Positions 43,128 to 52,768 are shown, counted from the stretch's first letter. The stretch is DNA of 64,000 nt from Streptomyces sp. LX-29 (GCF_029541745.1 NZ_CP089746.1:4163559-4227558), one strand, 5' to 3'. The notes: generated by a model not told the origin, from the letters alone. Translations and numbers: made by a program.

Positions 43128-43208
43128 TCAGACGGTGCGACAGAGCATGGCGGCGACGCGGCACAGATCGACTGCCCGCCGCTTCGTGAGATCCGCCTGT
43201 CGCTTCAT
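43128..43208 (-). CDS. Cysteine-containing leader peptide
   Basis: ATG 43208 to TGA 43128 encodes 26 residues beginning MKRQADLTKRRAVDL, with Cys at 16 and 23. It fits the actinobacterial putative leader peptides (R-rich, VDLCRV, then CR near the end) that precede sulfur genes. It is followed 242 bases later by the sulfurtransferase gene. Ribosome stalling at Cys codons when cysteine is scarce would favour read-through; this mechanism is established for related mycobacterial leaders and inferred here. The rest of the gap up to 43567 shows no other gene. Confidence 0.85.
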   Translation of the reverse strand: MKRQADLTKRRAVDLCRVAAMLCRTV

Positions 43209-43567
43209 AGGGCCGATCGTAGGGACGGATCGGCGGGCATGTCACCGGTGTGTCAAATGGTGAGATGCGATCGTCCGCTGTGCGGGATGGTTCGTACGGC
43301 GCCGTGCGGTGGGCCGGCTGCGCCAGCCTCGGAGGCGTTATCTGTGGTGCCGGGCCGGGGCTCCAGGGCGGAGGTCCGGGACCGCATATGTACGGGCGAC
43401 GACCCCGTGCCGCGGTGGCACCCCCTCGTTGCCCACACATATGCGACAGCGTCCCGGACTTCTCCGCCCCTGCACCCCCGGCCGCTCCCGCCGGCGCCCG
43501 GCCGCGGGAGTGTGTCCGGATTTCGAGACGGGTGTTCGACTGCTGGGCTGTGTCGGGAGATCTGCGT

Positions 43568-44368
43568 CTAACCGGCCAGGTTGACGTCGTTGCCCGTCAC
43601 CGTGATGTCCATGCCGTCCGGAGTGATCTTCGCGTCGCTGAGCTGCAGGCCCGCGGGCATGTCGTTGATCGTGCGCTCCCAGTCGGTGCGCTTGCGGACC
43701 TTCTCCTCCCAGCCGGGCAGGCTGCTGCCGGGGATCTTGTCGGCCCGCACCCGGATGGTGTTGCCGTCCGCGACGACGATGGTGCCGCGCGCGCTGACGT
43801 TCAGGCCCAGCAGGGAGCCGGTGATCTTGACCTGGTTGCGGTCCGCCGCGCTCTTCCCGGCGTAGGAGACCTTGATGCCCGGGCCGGCGGCCGCGGACAG
43901 GTCCGCGTAGCTGATGTGCGCCTTGCCGGAGGCGCGGTCCGCGGTGGCGGAGGAGAAGTCGCTGGAGACGCGCACCTGGTGCAGGGTCGCGGACAGCTCG
44001 GTCACCTTGACCTGCCGCCCGTCGCTGGTGCTGGAGGTCATGCCGTCCAGGCTCACCTCGACCTCGTCCAGCTCCTTGCCGGCGACCTGGGTGAGGAAGG
44101 GGAAGCCCTTGATGGAGACCTCGGGGGTGATGTCCAGACCCTGCTTGGACTTGATCTTCTCGGCGGCCTCGGACTCGGCGAAGTCCACGGCGAGACGGTC
44201 GGCGGCCGTGAAGAGGCCGCCGAGGACCACCAGGACGACCGCGGTGATCTTCAGTCCGCGGCCGCGTTTGCGCCGCCGGGGCGGGGCCGGGGGCACCGGC
44301 GGCGGGCCGGCCGGGGCCGGTGCCCCGGGCCGGCCGTCCGCCGCATAGGTCATCTCCGCGTCCGCCAT
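43568..44368 (-). CDS. DUF2993 (LmeA-like) membrane-anchored protein, paralogue 1
   Basis: This 266-residue protein has a Pro-rich cytoplasmic start, one membrane span (about 44-60) and an extracellular DUF2993 domain with the signature VSIKGFPFLTQVAGKELDEV. The family includes mycobacterial LmeA, which binds phospholipids and affects mannan elongation. ATG 44368 is preferred over TTG 44380. It is the third gene of a MoaD/ThiS-like, membrane protein, DUF2993 run. Confidence 0.85.
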   Translation of the reverse strand: MADAEMTYAADGRPGAPAPAGPPPVPPAPPRRRKRGRGLKITAVVLVVLGGLFTAADRLAVDFAESEAAEKIKSKQGLDITPEVSIKGFPFLTQVAGKELDEVEVSLDGMTSSTSDGRQVKVTELSATLHQVRVSSDFSSATADRASGKAHISYADLSAAAGPGIKVSYAGKSAADRNQVKITGSLLGLNVSARGTIVVADGNTIRVRADKIPGSSLPGWEEKVRKRTDWERTINDMPAGLQLSDAKITPDGMDITVTGNDVNLAG

Positions 44369-44426
44369 GTCGTCCCCCAAGATCTCGATCAGGCCGTTCC
44401 GTGGCTGTCGAGCCTAACGGGAACAC

Positions 44427-45623
44427 CTAAGCGATAGCGCGACCGATGAAGTAGACGGCGGGCGCGGCGGCGGCCAGCGGCAGCGCGACACCGGCCGTCA
44501 TGTGGACGAAGCGCGACGGGTAGTCGTAGGCCGCCACGCGCAGCCCGATCAGCGCGCACACCCCGGCGGCCAGCGCCAGCGCGGCGGCCTCGGTCGCGCC
44601 GGTGTCGGTCAGCTGCCCGGCGCCCACACCGGCGCCGGCCGCCGCGAGCAGGGCCACGACGACCGAGACGGCCGTCGGCAGAGGCAGCGCGCGGGCGAGT
44701 GCCGCGACGGCCACGGCGGCCGCGCCCACGACGACCGCGTCGGAGGACTCGGCGGCGGTGGCCAGATAGCCGGAGGCCAGCACGGCGAGCGCGGTGGAGA
44801 CGGTGGTGGTGGTGAGGCTGTACATCCGCTCGTCCGGGGTGCTGCGGTTGCGCAGCTGAAGGATGATCACCAGCAGCAGCCAGACGCCCAGCGTGCCGAG
44901 GACGACGGTCGGGGCGTCCTCCTTGCCGGTGGCCAGCAGCCCGGCGTCGGCGGCCAGTCCGCCGGCGAAGGCCAGCGCGATGCCCTGGCGCGCGGGCCAC
45001 ATGCCGTTGAGCCGGAACCAGCCGGCCGCGGTGACCGCCTGGAGCAGCGCCACGACCACGGCGACCGCCGCCCGCGGCAGCGGCGCGGTGGCCGCCAGCA
45101 GCCCGGCGAGGGCGGCGGTCAGCAGCGCCGGGGTCATCCCCGGGTCGATGATCTGCGCGCGCCCCTCGGCGCGGGCCCGCTCGGCCGCGGTCATCGGCTT
45201 CGGCGCGGCAGCCGGCTCCGGGGCCGGAAGCGGGGGCTCCGGCGCGGCCGTCGGGGCCGGGTGGCCCGGTGTGGCGTACGCGGCGGCGTCGGCGGGCTGC
45301 TGCGGGAGGTAGGCGGTGTCCGCTCCCACCGGAGCGGTGTACGGCTCCTGGTAGCCGGCGTGGCCCTGCGCGTCCGGCGGATAGGCGTACGGGTCCTGCT
45401 GCCCGTAGGGCGCCTGCGGATGGAGGTACGCCTGCTGCTCGCCGTAGCCGTTCCAGTCGGTGGCGGGCTGCTGTCCGTGCGGGTCGTACCCGGCGTAGGC
45501 GTCCTGCTGGCCGTACGACTGCTGGGGCTGCCCGTACGGGTACGGCTGCCCGTAGGCGTCATAGCCCCCGTACGGCTGCCGCTGGTCGTAGGCGTGCTGT
45601 GGATCGTGTGGCTGATTGCTCAT
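44427..45623 (-). CDS. Polytopic membrane protein with Q/Y/G-rich disordered N-terminus
   Basis: This 398-residue protein starts with about 120 residues rich in Gln, Tyr, Gly and Pro (repeated PYGQ/YGQQ motifs), an Ala/Pro linker, a charged AAERARAEGRAQIIDPG segment and about ten short hydrophobic spans. No transporter motif is recognisable. Its start lies ten bases after the MoaD-like stop, with AGGAGG inside the preceding gene's end. The N-terminus resembles prion-like low-complexity regions. Confidence 0.78.
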   Translation of the reverse strand: MSNQPHDPQHAYDQRQPYGGYDAYGQPYPYGQPQQSYGQQDAYAGYDPHGQQPATDWNGYGEQQAYLHPQAPYGQQDPYAYPPDAQGHAGYQEPYTAPVGADTAYLPQQPADAAAYATPGHPAPTAAPEPPLPAPEPAAAPKPMTAAERARAEGRAQIIDPGMTPALLTAALAGLLAATAPLPRAAVAVVVALLQAVTAAGWFRLNGMWPARQGIALAFAGGLAADAGLLATGKEDAPTVVLGTLGVWLLLVIILQLRNRSTPDERMYSLTTTTVSTALAVLASGYLATAAESSDAVVVGAAAVAVAALARALPLPTAVSVVVALLAAAGAGVGAGQLTDTGATEAAALALAAGVCALIGLRVAAYDYPSRFVHMTAGVALPLAAAAPAVYFIGRAIA

Positions 45624-45632
45624 CGCTCGGGG

Positions 45633-45935
45633 TCATCCTCCTGCGAACGGCGGGAGCACCTCGACCGTGCCGCCCTCGGCCAATGGGACCGTCGTGTGGT
45701 CGCGCGTGCCGACGGGGGACCCGTCGACCAGGAACGAACAGCGCTGGAGCACCCGGGCGAAGTCCGGTCGCTCGCTGTGCGCCCGCCGGGCCGCGTCGAG
45801 GGCCTCGGCGAGGGTGCCCGCCGTGTACGGCTCCTCGGCGGTGCCGGCCGCCGCCTTCGCGGCCGCCCAGTAGCGGATCGTGCCGGCGGGCACGGGCGGC
45901 CCGGCCGGGTGCCCGGCCCTGTCCCCGGTCGCCAT
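45633..45935 (-). CDS. MoaD/ThiS-family sulfur carrier
   Basis: This 100-residue ubiquitin-fold protein ends in FAGG, the diglycine tail that becomes a thiocarboxylate. Core motifs VEVLPPFAGG and IRYWAAAKAAAG match MoaD-type carriers. Start ATG 45935 (MATGDRAGH) follows AAGGGGG. It may serve molybdopterin or another sulfur pathway; no partner enzyme lies next to it. Confidence 0.87.
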   Translation of the reverse strand: MATGDRAGHPAGPPVPAGTIRYWAAAKAAAGTAEEPYTAGTLAEALDAARRAHSERPDFARVLQRCSFLVDGSPVGTRDHTTVPLAEGGTVEVLPPFAGG

Positions 45936-46059
45936 CGCGACCCCCTTTCGCGTCCGTCCGCCCGGCGCGCCGCGGCGGTTAACGCCCTCCATGATGACGG
46001 GTGGAACGCCACAGCAAATCCAGGCGCCGGGCCGGTCGCTGTCCGCTTAGGGTTTCGAT

Positions 46060-47799
46060 GTGCTGCTCCGACTCATACGGGCCCATCTCAAGCCCTACAT
46101 CCGTCCCATCACACTTATCGTCTTTTTACAGCTCGTCGCGACGCTCGCCACGCTGTATCTGCCGACGCTGAACGCGGACATCATCGACGACGGCGTGGTC
46201 AAGGGGGATACCGGATACATCCTGCGGCTCGGTGGCGTCATGATCGGCGTGACGCTGGTGCAGGTGGTGTGCTCCATCGGCGGGGTCTACTACGGCGCGC
46301 GCACCTCCATGGCGCTCGGCCGTGACATCCGGGCGGCCGTCTTCGACCGGGTGCAGTCCTTCTCCGCCCGCGAACTGGGTCGCTTCGGGGCGCCCTCGTT
46401 GATCACCCGCACCACCAACGACGTGCAGCAGGTCCAGATGCTGGTGCTGATGGCGTTCACGCTGATGGTCGCGGCGCCGATCATGTGCGTGGGCGGCATC
46501 GCCCTGGCGCTCCAGCAGGACGTGCCGCTCTCCGGGCTGCTGCTGCTGATCGTGCCGGTGCTGGGCCTCATCACCGGGGTCGTCCTGCTCCGGATGCGGC
46601 CGCTGTTCCGCGGTGTCCAGTCCCGGATCGACACCGTCAACCGGGTGCTGCGCGAGCAGATCACCGGCATCCGGGTGATCCGCGCCTTCGTGCGGGACGA
46701 CCACGAGCGCCGGCGCTTCACGGTGGCCAACGAGGGCCTGCTGGACGTCTCGCTGCGGGCCGGCCGGCTGATGGCGCTGATGTTCCCGGCCGTGATGCTG
46801 GTGGTGAACCTCTCCAGCGTGGCCGTGGTCTGGTTCGGCGGGCACCGCATCGACGACGGCGAGATGCAGATCGGTGCGCTGACCGCGTTCCTGGCCTATC
46901 TGATGCAGATCCTGATGTCCGTGATGATGGCCACCTTCATGTTCATGATGGTGCCCCGCGCGGAGGTGTGCGCGGAACGCGTCCAGGAGGTGCTCACCAC
47001 CGAGAGCAGCGTGGCACCCCCGCGCGTCCCGGTGACCGTCCCGGCCGCGCGTCGCCGCGGGCTGCTGGAGCTGACCGGGGTGGAGTTCCGCTACCCGGGC
47101 GCCGAGGAGCCGGTGCTGCGGGACGTCTCGCTGATCGCCCGGCCGGGTGAGACCACGGCCGTCATCGGCTCCACCGGCAGCGGCAAGTCCACGTTGCTGG
47201 GGCTGGTGCCGCGGCTGTTCGACGCCACCGCCGGCCGGGTGCGGGTGGACGGCGTGGACGTCACCGAGCTGGACCCGGTGGTGCTCACCGAGACCGTCGG
47301 CCTGGTCCCGCAGAAGCCGTACCTGTTCAGCGGGACGGTCGCCTCGAACCTGCGCTACGGGAACCCCGACGCGACGGACGAGGAGCTGTGGCGGGCGCTG
47401 GAGGTGGCCCAGGCGCGGGAGTTCGTCGAGCAACTGCCGGAGGGGCTCGCGGCCCCGATCGCCCAGGGCGGCGGCAATGTCTCCGGCGGTCAGCGGCAGC
47501 GGCTGGCGATCGCCCGGGCGCTGGTGCGCCGACCGGCGATCTACCTCTTCGACGACTCCTTCTCGGCGCTCGACTACGCCACCGACGCCCGGCTGCGGCT
47601 GGCGCTGGCCGCGGAGACGAGCGAGGCCACGGTCGTCATCGTCGCCCAGCGGGTCTCCACCATCCGCAACGCGGACCGCATCGTGGTGCTGGACGAGGGC
47701 CGCGTCGTCGGCACCGGCACCCACCCCGAGTTGATGGAGTCCAACCCCACCTACCGGGAGATCGTGCTCTCCCAGCTCACCGAGCGGGAGGCCGCATGA
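46060..47799 (+). CDS. ABC exporter half-transporter, degenerate-site subunit
   Basis: This 579-residue fusion has a six-span exporter domain (1-310) and an ATPase domain with Walker A GSTGSGKST, signature VSGGQRQR and Walker B YLFDD. The residue after Walker B is Asp, not the catalytic Glu, marking this as the degenerate subunit of a heterodimeric exporter. The start is GTG 46060. Its stop overlaps the next gene's ATG (ATGA). Confidence 0.91.
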   Translation: MLLRLIRAHLKPYIRPITLIVFLQLVATLATLYLPTLNADIIDDGVVKGDTGYILRLGGVMIGVTLVQVVCSIGGVYYGARTSMALGRDIRAAVFDRVQSFSARELGRFGAPSLITRTTNDVQQVQMLVLMAFTLMVAAPIMCVGGIALALQQDVPLSGLLLLIVPVLGLITGVVLLRMRPLFRGVQSRIDTVNRVLREQITGIRVIRAFVRDDHERRRFTVANEGLLDVSLRAGRLMALMFPAVMLVVNLSSVAVVWFGGHRIDDGEMQIGALTAFLAYLMQILMSVMMATFMFMMVPRAEVCAERVQEVLTTESSVAPPRVPVTVPAARRRGLLELTGVEFRYPGAEEPVLRDVSLIARPGETTAVIGSTGSGKSTLLGLVPRLFDATAGRVRVDGVDVTELDPVVLTETVGLVPQKPYLFSGTVASNLRYGNPDATDEELWRALEVAQAREFVEQLPEGLAAPIAQGGGNVSGGQRQRLAIARALVRRPAIYLFDDSFSALDYATDARLRLALAAETSEATVVIVAQRVSTIRNADRIVVLDEGRVVGTGTHPELMESNPTYREIVLSQLTEREAA

Positions 47800-49775
47800 G
47801 CGCGTCGACGACCAAGGGCGGGCAGCCCGGCGGCTCGATCCCGCGCCGGGGGCCCGCGCCGGCCTCCGGCATGGCGCGCTTCATGGGCGGCCAGCCCACG
47901 GAGCGCTCGATGGACTTCCGGGGCTCCGGCCGCCGGCTGCTGGCGACCATGCGCCCCGAGCGGGGCATCTCCCTGGTCGCCCTGGCGCTGGGCGTGGTGA
48001 GCATCGCGCTGTCGGTCCTCGGCCCGAAGATCCTCGGCCATGCCACCGACCTGATCTTCGCGGGCATCGTCGGTCGCTCGCTGCCCGAGGGGGTCAGCAA
48101 GGCGGAGGCGGTGCGGCGGCTGCGGGACAGCGGCGAGGGCACGCTGGCCGACATGGTCGCCTCCATGCCGGTCGTCCCCGGCCAGGGCATCGACTTCGAC
48201 GCGGTCGGGGTGGTGCTGGGCTGGGTGGTGCTGATCTATCTCGGCGCCTCGGTGTTCGGCCTGGTGCAGGCCCGTATCTACACCGTCGTGGTGCAGCGTG
48301 CCGTCTTCCGGCTGCGCGAGCAGGTGGAGGAGAAGCTGTCCCGGCTGCCGCTGTCGTACTTCGACAAGCAGCCGCGCGGCGAGGTGCTCTCGCGGGCGAC
48401 CAACGACATCGACAACATCCAGCAGACGCTGCAGCAGACGCTCAGCCAGGCCGTCGCCTCGCTGCTGACCATCGTCGGCGTGCTGGCGATGATGTTCTGG
48501 ATCTCGCCGCTGCTGGCGCTGGTGGCCCTGGTGACGGTGCCGCTGTCGGTGGTGGTCGCGGCCCGCGTCGGCAAGCGGGCGCAGCCCCAGTTCGTGGCGC
48601 AGTGGAAGACCACCGGCACGCTCAACGCCCACGTCGAGGAGATGTACACCGGCCACGCGCTGGTGAAGGTCTTCGGGCGCCAGAAGGAGTCGGCCCAGAT
48701 CTTCCGCGAGCAGAACGAGAAGCTGTACGAGGCCGGCTTCAAGGCCCAGTTCATATCCGGGATCATCCAGCCCGCGATGATGTTCATCGGCAACCTGAAC
48801 TATGTGCTGGTGGCGGTGGTCGGCGGGCTGCGGGTGGCCAGCGGCTCCCTGTCGATCGGCGACGTCCAGGCGTTCGTCCAGTACTCGCGCCAGTTCAGCC
48901 AGCCGCTCACCCAGGTGGCCAGCATGGCCAACCTGATCCAGTCCGGCGTCGCCTCCGCCGAGCGGGTCTTCGAGCTGTTGGACGCCGAGGAGCAGCGCCC
49001 GGACGCGGTCGGCGCGCCCCGGCCGGAGCGGGTCACCGGACGCGTCTCGTTCGAGAAGGTCTCCTTCCGCTACCAGCCGGACAAGCCGCTGATCGAGGAC
49101 CTGTCGCTGGCGGTCCACCCCGGGCAGACGGTCGCCATCGTCGGTCCCACCGGCGCCGGCAAGACCACCCTGGTCAATCTGCTGATGCGGTTCTACGAGG
49201 TCAGCGGCGGGCGGATCACCCTGGACGGGGTGGACATCGCCGCCATGTCGCGCGAGGAGCTGCGCTCCCACATCGGGATGGTGCTCCAGGACACCTGGCT
49301 GTTCGGCGGCACCATCGCCGAGAACATCGCCTACGGGGCGGAGGGCGCCGGCATGGACGAGATCGTCTGGGCGGCCAAGGCCACGCATGTGGACCGGTTC
49401 GTACGGACGCTCCCGGACGGCTACGACACGGTGCTGGACGACGAGGGGGCCAACCTCAGCGTCGGCGAGAAGCAGCTGATCACCATCGCCCGGGCGTTCC
49501 TGGCCGAGCCGGCCATCCTCATCCTGGACGAGGCCACCAGCTCGGTCGACACCCGCACCGAGGTGCTGATCCAGCACGCCATGGCCTCGCTGCGCACCGG
49601 CCGCACCAGCTTCGTCATCGCCCACCGGCTCTCCACCATCCGCGACGCCGACGTCATCCTCGTGATGGAGTCGGGCCGCATCGTCGAGCAGGGCTCCCAC
49701 CAGGAGCTGGTCGCCGCGGGCGGGGCGTACGCCCGGCTGTACGAGGCGCAGTTCGCTGAGCCGTTGGCGGAGTGA
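47796..49775 (+). CDS. ABC exporter half-transporter, catalytic subunit
   Basis: This 659-residue partner has a 45-residue Gly/Pro-rich N-terminal extension, six spans, Walker A GPTGAGKTT, a variant signature LSVGEKQL and Walker B ILILDEATS with the catalytic Glu. Together with the preceding gene it should form an asymmetric multidrug or lipid exporter like the mycobacterial Rv1272c/Rv1273c pair. A roughly 45-residue insert follows the first span. The substrate is unknown. Confidence 0.92.
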   Translation: MSASTTKGGQPGGSIPRRGPAPASGMARFMGGQPTERSMDFRGSGRRLLATMRPERGISLVALALGVVSIALSVLGPKILGHATDLIFAGIVGRSLPEGVSKAEAVRRLRDSGEGTLADMVASMPVVPGQGIDFDAVGVVLGWVVLIYLGASVFGLVQARIYTVVVQRAVFRLREQVEEKLSRLPLSYFDKQPRGEVLSRATNDIDNIQQTLQQTLSQAVASLLTIVGVLAMMFWISPLLALVALVTVPLSVVVAARVGKRAQPQFVAQWKTTGTLNAHVEEMYTGHALVKVFGRQKESAQIFREQNEKLYEAGFKAQFISGIIQPAMMFIGNLNYVLVAVVGGLRVASGSLSIGDVQAFVQYSRQFSQPLTQVASMANLIQSGVASAERVFELLDAEEQRPDAVGAPRPERVTGRVSFEKVSFRYQPDKPLIEDLSLAVHPGQTVAIVGPTGAGKTTLVNLLMRFYEVSGGRITLDGVDIAAMSREELRSHIGMVLQDTWLFGGTIAENIAYGAEGAGMDEIVWAAKATHVDRFVRTLPDGYDTVLDDEGANLSVGEKQLITIARAFLAEPAILILDEATSSVDTRTEVLIQHAMASLRTGRTSFVIAHRLSTIRDADVILVMESGRIVEQGSHQELVAAGGAYARLYEAQFAEPLAE

Positions 49776-49782
49776 GCCCGTC

Positions 49783-49815
49783 GCCGGGGTCCGGGAGCCG
49801 TGCCCGGACCCCGGC
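49783..49815. terminator. Bidirectional hairpin terminator
   Basis: A perfect 13-bp stem (49783-49795 with 49803-49815) with a 7-base loop lies between the convergent ABC exporter and GH15 genes. Confidence 0.85.
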
Positions 49816-49828
49816 GGCCGCCCCCCGC

Positions 49829-51643
49829 TCAGCCCAGCGCGCGGTCGAGGTTGAAGGCCGCGCTGATGAGGGCGAGATGGGTGAACGCCTGGGGGAAGTT
49901 GCCCTGCTGTTCGCCGGTGCGGCCGATCTCCTCCGCGTAGAGCCCCAGGTGGTTGGCGTAGGTGAGCATCTTCTCGAAGGCCAGCCGGGCCTCGTCCAGC
50001 CGTCCGGCCCGGGTCAGCGCCTCCACGTACCAGAACGAGCAGATGGAGAAGGTGCCCTCCTCGCCGCGCAGGCCGTCCGGGCTGGCCTCCGGGTCGTAGC
50101 GGTAGACCAGCGAGTCGGAGACCAGGTCCTTGCCGAGGGTGTCCAGCGTGGAGAGCCACTTGGGGTCGGTGGGGGAGACGAACTTCGCCAGCGGCATCAT
50201 CAGGACCGAGGCGTCCAGCACCGTGGAGTCGTCCAGGGTCTGGGTGAACGCGCCGCGCTCGGCGGACCAGCCGCGCGCCATGATCTGCCGGTAGATCTCG
50301 TCCCGGACCCCGCCCCAGTAGGTCAGATCGGCGGGGAGCCCGCGGTGCCGGGCCATCCGGACGGCGCGCTCGATGGCCACCCAGCACATCAGCCGGGAGT
50401 AGAGGAAGTTCTTGCGGCCGCCGCGGGTCTCCCACACCCCCTCGTCGGGCTGGTCCCAGTGTGCGCAGACCCAGTCGACCAGCGCGCTGACGGTGTCCCA
50501 GTCGTCGCTGGAGACGGGCTGACCCCACTTGTCGTAGAGGTACAGGGAGTCGATGAGCGCCCCGTAGATGTCCAGTTGGAGCTGGTCGGCGGCGCCGTTG
50601 CCGACCCGCACCGGGCGGGAGCCGAGGTGGCCCGCCAGATGGTCCAGGGTGCGCTCGGGGAGGTCGCGGCGGCCGTCGATGCCGTACATGATCTGGAGCG
50701 GACCGGTGGAGTCGGCCTCCTCGAAGTGGATCCGCTCGCGGAGGAAGCGCATGAACGCCTCGGCCTCGCGGGTGAAGCCGAGCCGCAGCAGCGCGTAGAC
50801 GCAGAACGCGGCGTCCCGCACCCAGACGTAGCGGTAGTCCCAGTTCCGCTCGCCGCCGGGCTGCTCGGGCAGGCTGGTGGTGGGCGCCGCCACCATGGCG
50901 CCGGTCGGCGCGTAGCTGAGCAGCTTCAGAGTCAGCGCGGAGCGGTGCACCATCTCCCGCCACCGGCCGCGGTAGCGGGACGCCGCCAGCCAGCCGCGCC
51001 AGTAGCGCACGGTCGCGTCGAACTGGCGTTGCGCCTCGGTCAGCGCGCACTCCCGGTGGGTGAGGTGGGAGGTGCCGCCGACCCGGTCCAGTGCGAAGAC
51101 CGCCTGCTCCCCCTCGTGCAGCTTGAACGTGGCCCACACGTCCTGGCCCTGCCGCTCCAGCGGGACGCTCGCGTTCAGGTCCAGGGTCAGCGAGGGGGAC
51201 TCGAAGAGGGCGTCGTGGTAGCGGGTGCGCACCGTGTGCGGTTCGGCGCCGTAGCCGAACCGCGGCGCGATCCGGGCCTGGAACGGCAGCGACCCGCGGA
51301 CGCAGAGCACCCGCCGGATCAGCCGGTGCCGGTCGGCCTCCATCGAGTCGTCCATGACCGGCATGAAGTCCTGCACCTCGCCCACCCCGTCCTCCGCGAA
51401 GAACCGGGTGATCAGCACATTGGTGTCGGGGAAGTAGAACTGCTTGGTCCGGGTGGGGATGTCCGGCGCCAGCTCGAACCGGCCGCCCCGCTCCGGATCG
51501 AGGATCCCGCCGAAGACGCTGGGCGCGTCGAAGCGGGGACAGCAGTACCAGTCGATGGTGCCGTCCGTCGCGACCAGCGCGGCGCTGCGCAGGTCGCCGA
51601 TGAGGCCGTGGTCCGCGATGGGGAGAGACCGGGCAGAGGTCAT
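49829..51643 (-). CDS. Glycoside hydrolase family 15 protein (glucoamylase/trehalase-like)
   Basis: This 604-residue cytoplasmic GH15 enzyme has an N-terminal beta-sandwich (ADHGLIGDLRSAALVATDGT, then IDWYCCPRFD) and a C-terminal alpha-barrel with RNWDYRYVWVRDAAF and DEGVWETRG. Actinobacterial members of this layout include trehalases, so trehalose or short alpha-glucans are candidates. ATG 51643 is chosen for the GGAGGCG directly upstream. Confidence 0.88.
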   Translation of the reverse strand: MTSARSLPIADHGLIGDLRSAALVATDGTIDWYCCPRFDAPSVFGGILDPERGGRFELAPDIPTRTKQFYFPDTNVLITRFFAEDGVGEVQDFMPVMDDSMEADRHRLIRRVLCVRGSLPFQARIAPRFGYGAEPHTVRTRYHDALFESPSLTLDLNASVPLERQGQDVWATFKLHEGEQAVFALDRVGGTSHLTHRECALTEAQRQFDATVRYWRGWLAASRYRGRWREMVHRSALTLKLLSYAPTGAMVAAPTTSLPEQPGGERNWDYRYVWVRDAAFCVYALLRLGFTREAEAFMRFLRERIHFEEADSTGPLQIMYGIDGRRDLPERTLDHLAGHLGSRPVRVGNGAADQLQLDIYGALIDSLYLYDKWGQPVSSDDWDTVSALVDWVCAHWDQPDEGVWETRGGRKNFLYSRLMCWVAIERAVRMARHRGLPADLTYWGGVRDEIYRQIMARGWSAERGAFTQTLDDSTVLDASVLMMPLAKFVSPTDPKWLSTLDTLGKDLVSDSLVYRYDPEASPDGLRGEEGTFSICSFWYVEALTRAGRLDEARLAFEKMLTYANHLGLYAEEIGRTGEQQGNFPQAFTHLALISAAFNLDRALG

Positions 51644-51728
51644 GATCCGCCTCCAAGCCGCGTCTGCGCTCATTCCAGGCTAGCGGCGGCGGGGCGGAGC
51701 CGCCGGGGCCGATACGGGCGTATGCGGC

Positions 51729-51806
51729 GGCTCGGGCGTACGTGCCGGCTCGGACATGGGCGGCGGGGCTCGGGCGTGGGTTTGCCGGCTCGGGCGTACC
51801 CGGCGG
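51729..51806. repeat. About 20-bp tandem repeat at the hydrolase 3' end
   Basis: Four units beginning GGCTCGG (51729, 51747, 51767, 51787) run up to two bases before the stop codon of the minus-strand hydrolase gene. Confidence 0.8.
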
Positions 51807-51808
51807 CC

Positions 51809-52747
51809 TCAGTCGGGGACGGCGGCCGTCCGCACGGCCCATGCCGCGATCCGGTCCAGCAGCGCGGCGTCGGCGGCGGCCTCGGCGTGGCCGAAGCCGG
51901 GTTCGAGCCACAGCTCGGCCGCTCCCGGCGCGGCCGCCGCGGCGAGCATGCGGGGGTGGTCGAGCGGGAAGTAGGCGTCGCGGTCGCCGTGCACGATGAG
52001 CAGCGGGGTGGGCGCGATGAGGGGGACCGCCGCGACGGGGGACAGCGGCACCGGGTCCCAGCGCCGGGCGGCGACGCGGGTGCCCAGCCCGTACCGCGAG
52101 ACCAGCCGGCCGGTCGGGCCGGATACCACCCAGTGCAGCCGCCGCATAGGCGCGGTGCCGCGGTAGTACCAGCGGGACGGGGCGCTCACCGCGACCACCG
52201 CGTCGGAGTGCGCGTCCGTGCGCCCCTCGTGCTCCGCCCCGTGCCCCAGGTCGCGCGCCGGCCCGGGGGCCGGCCGTGCGCCCCCGGTTCCGTCCCCGTT
52301 CCTGTGCAGCGCGGCGTGTCGGAGGACCACCGAGCCGCCCATCGAGAAGCCGACCGTGGCCACCCGCCGGTGGCCCAACTGCCGGGCCCAGCGGACCGCC
52401 GCCGCCAGGTCGAGGACCTCCAGATCGCCGATGGTGGAGCGCCCGCCGGACCGGCCGTGCCCCCGGAAGGAGAACGTGATCACGGCCGCACGCTGGCCGA
52501 ACGTCTCCGCGGCGCGGCGCAGCGCGGGGCGCTCCAGGGCCCCGGTGAAGCCGTGCGCGACGACGATGACCGGCTCGGCGGACGGGTCGCCGGCCGTCCC
52601 GGGCGCTGTCGCGCGCGGCGCGTACGCCGCCTCGATCGAGACCCCGTCGGCCGTCAGCAGGGTGACGCGCCGGGGGACGGAGGTGTTCCGCCGAGTGACC
52701 GGGGGAACACGGCGGCGTTCCGTTCCGGCCTCTGCTCCAGGTGCCAT
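51809..52747 (-). CDS. Alpha/beta hydrolase
   Basis: This 312-residue hydrolase has the nucleophile elbow GFSMGGS, acid in HGDRDAYF and His in GFGHAEA; the oxyanion region is VVAHGFTG. It has no signal peptide. An insertion of about 35 residues (Gly/Pro/His/Asp-rich, after LRHAALHRNGDG) interrupts the cap region. An esterase or thioesterase role is likely; the substrate is unknown. It is divergent from glnR. Confidence 0.83.
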   Translation of the reverse strand: MAPGAEAGTERRRVPPVTRRNTSVPRRVTLLTADGVSIEAAYAPRATAPGTAGDPSAEPVIVVAHGFTGALERPALRRAAETFGQRAAVITFSFRGHGRSGGRSTIGDLEVLDLAAAVRWARQLGHRRVATVGFSMGGSVVLRHAALHRNGDGTGGARPAPGPARDLGHGAEHEGRTDAHSDAVVAVSAPSRWYYRGTAPMRRLHWVVSGPTGRLVSRYGLGTRVAARRWDPVPLSPVAAVPLIAPTPLLIVHGDRDAYFPLDHPRMLAAAAAPGAAELWLEPGFGHAEAAADAALLDRIAAWAVRTAAVPD

Positions 52748-52768
52748 GTGGGCTATTCTGCTGGGAAG

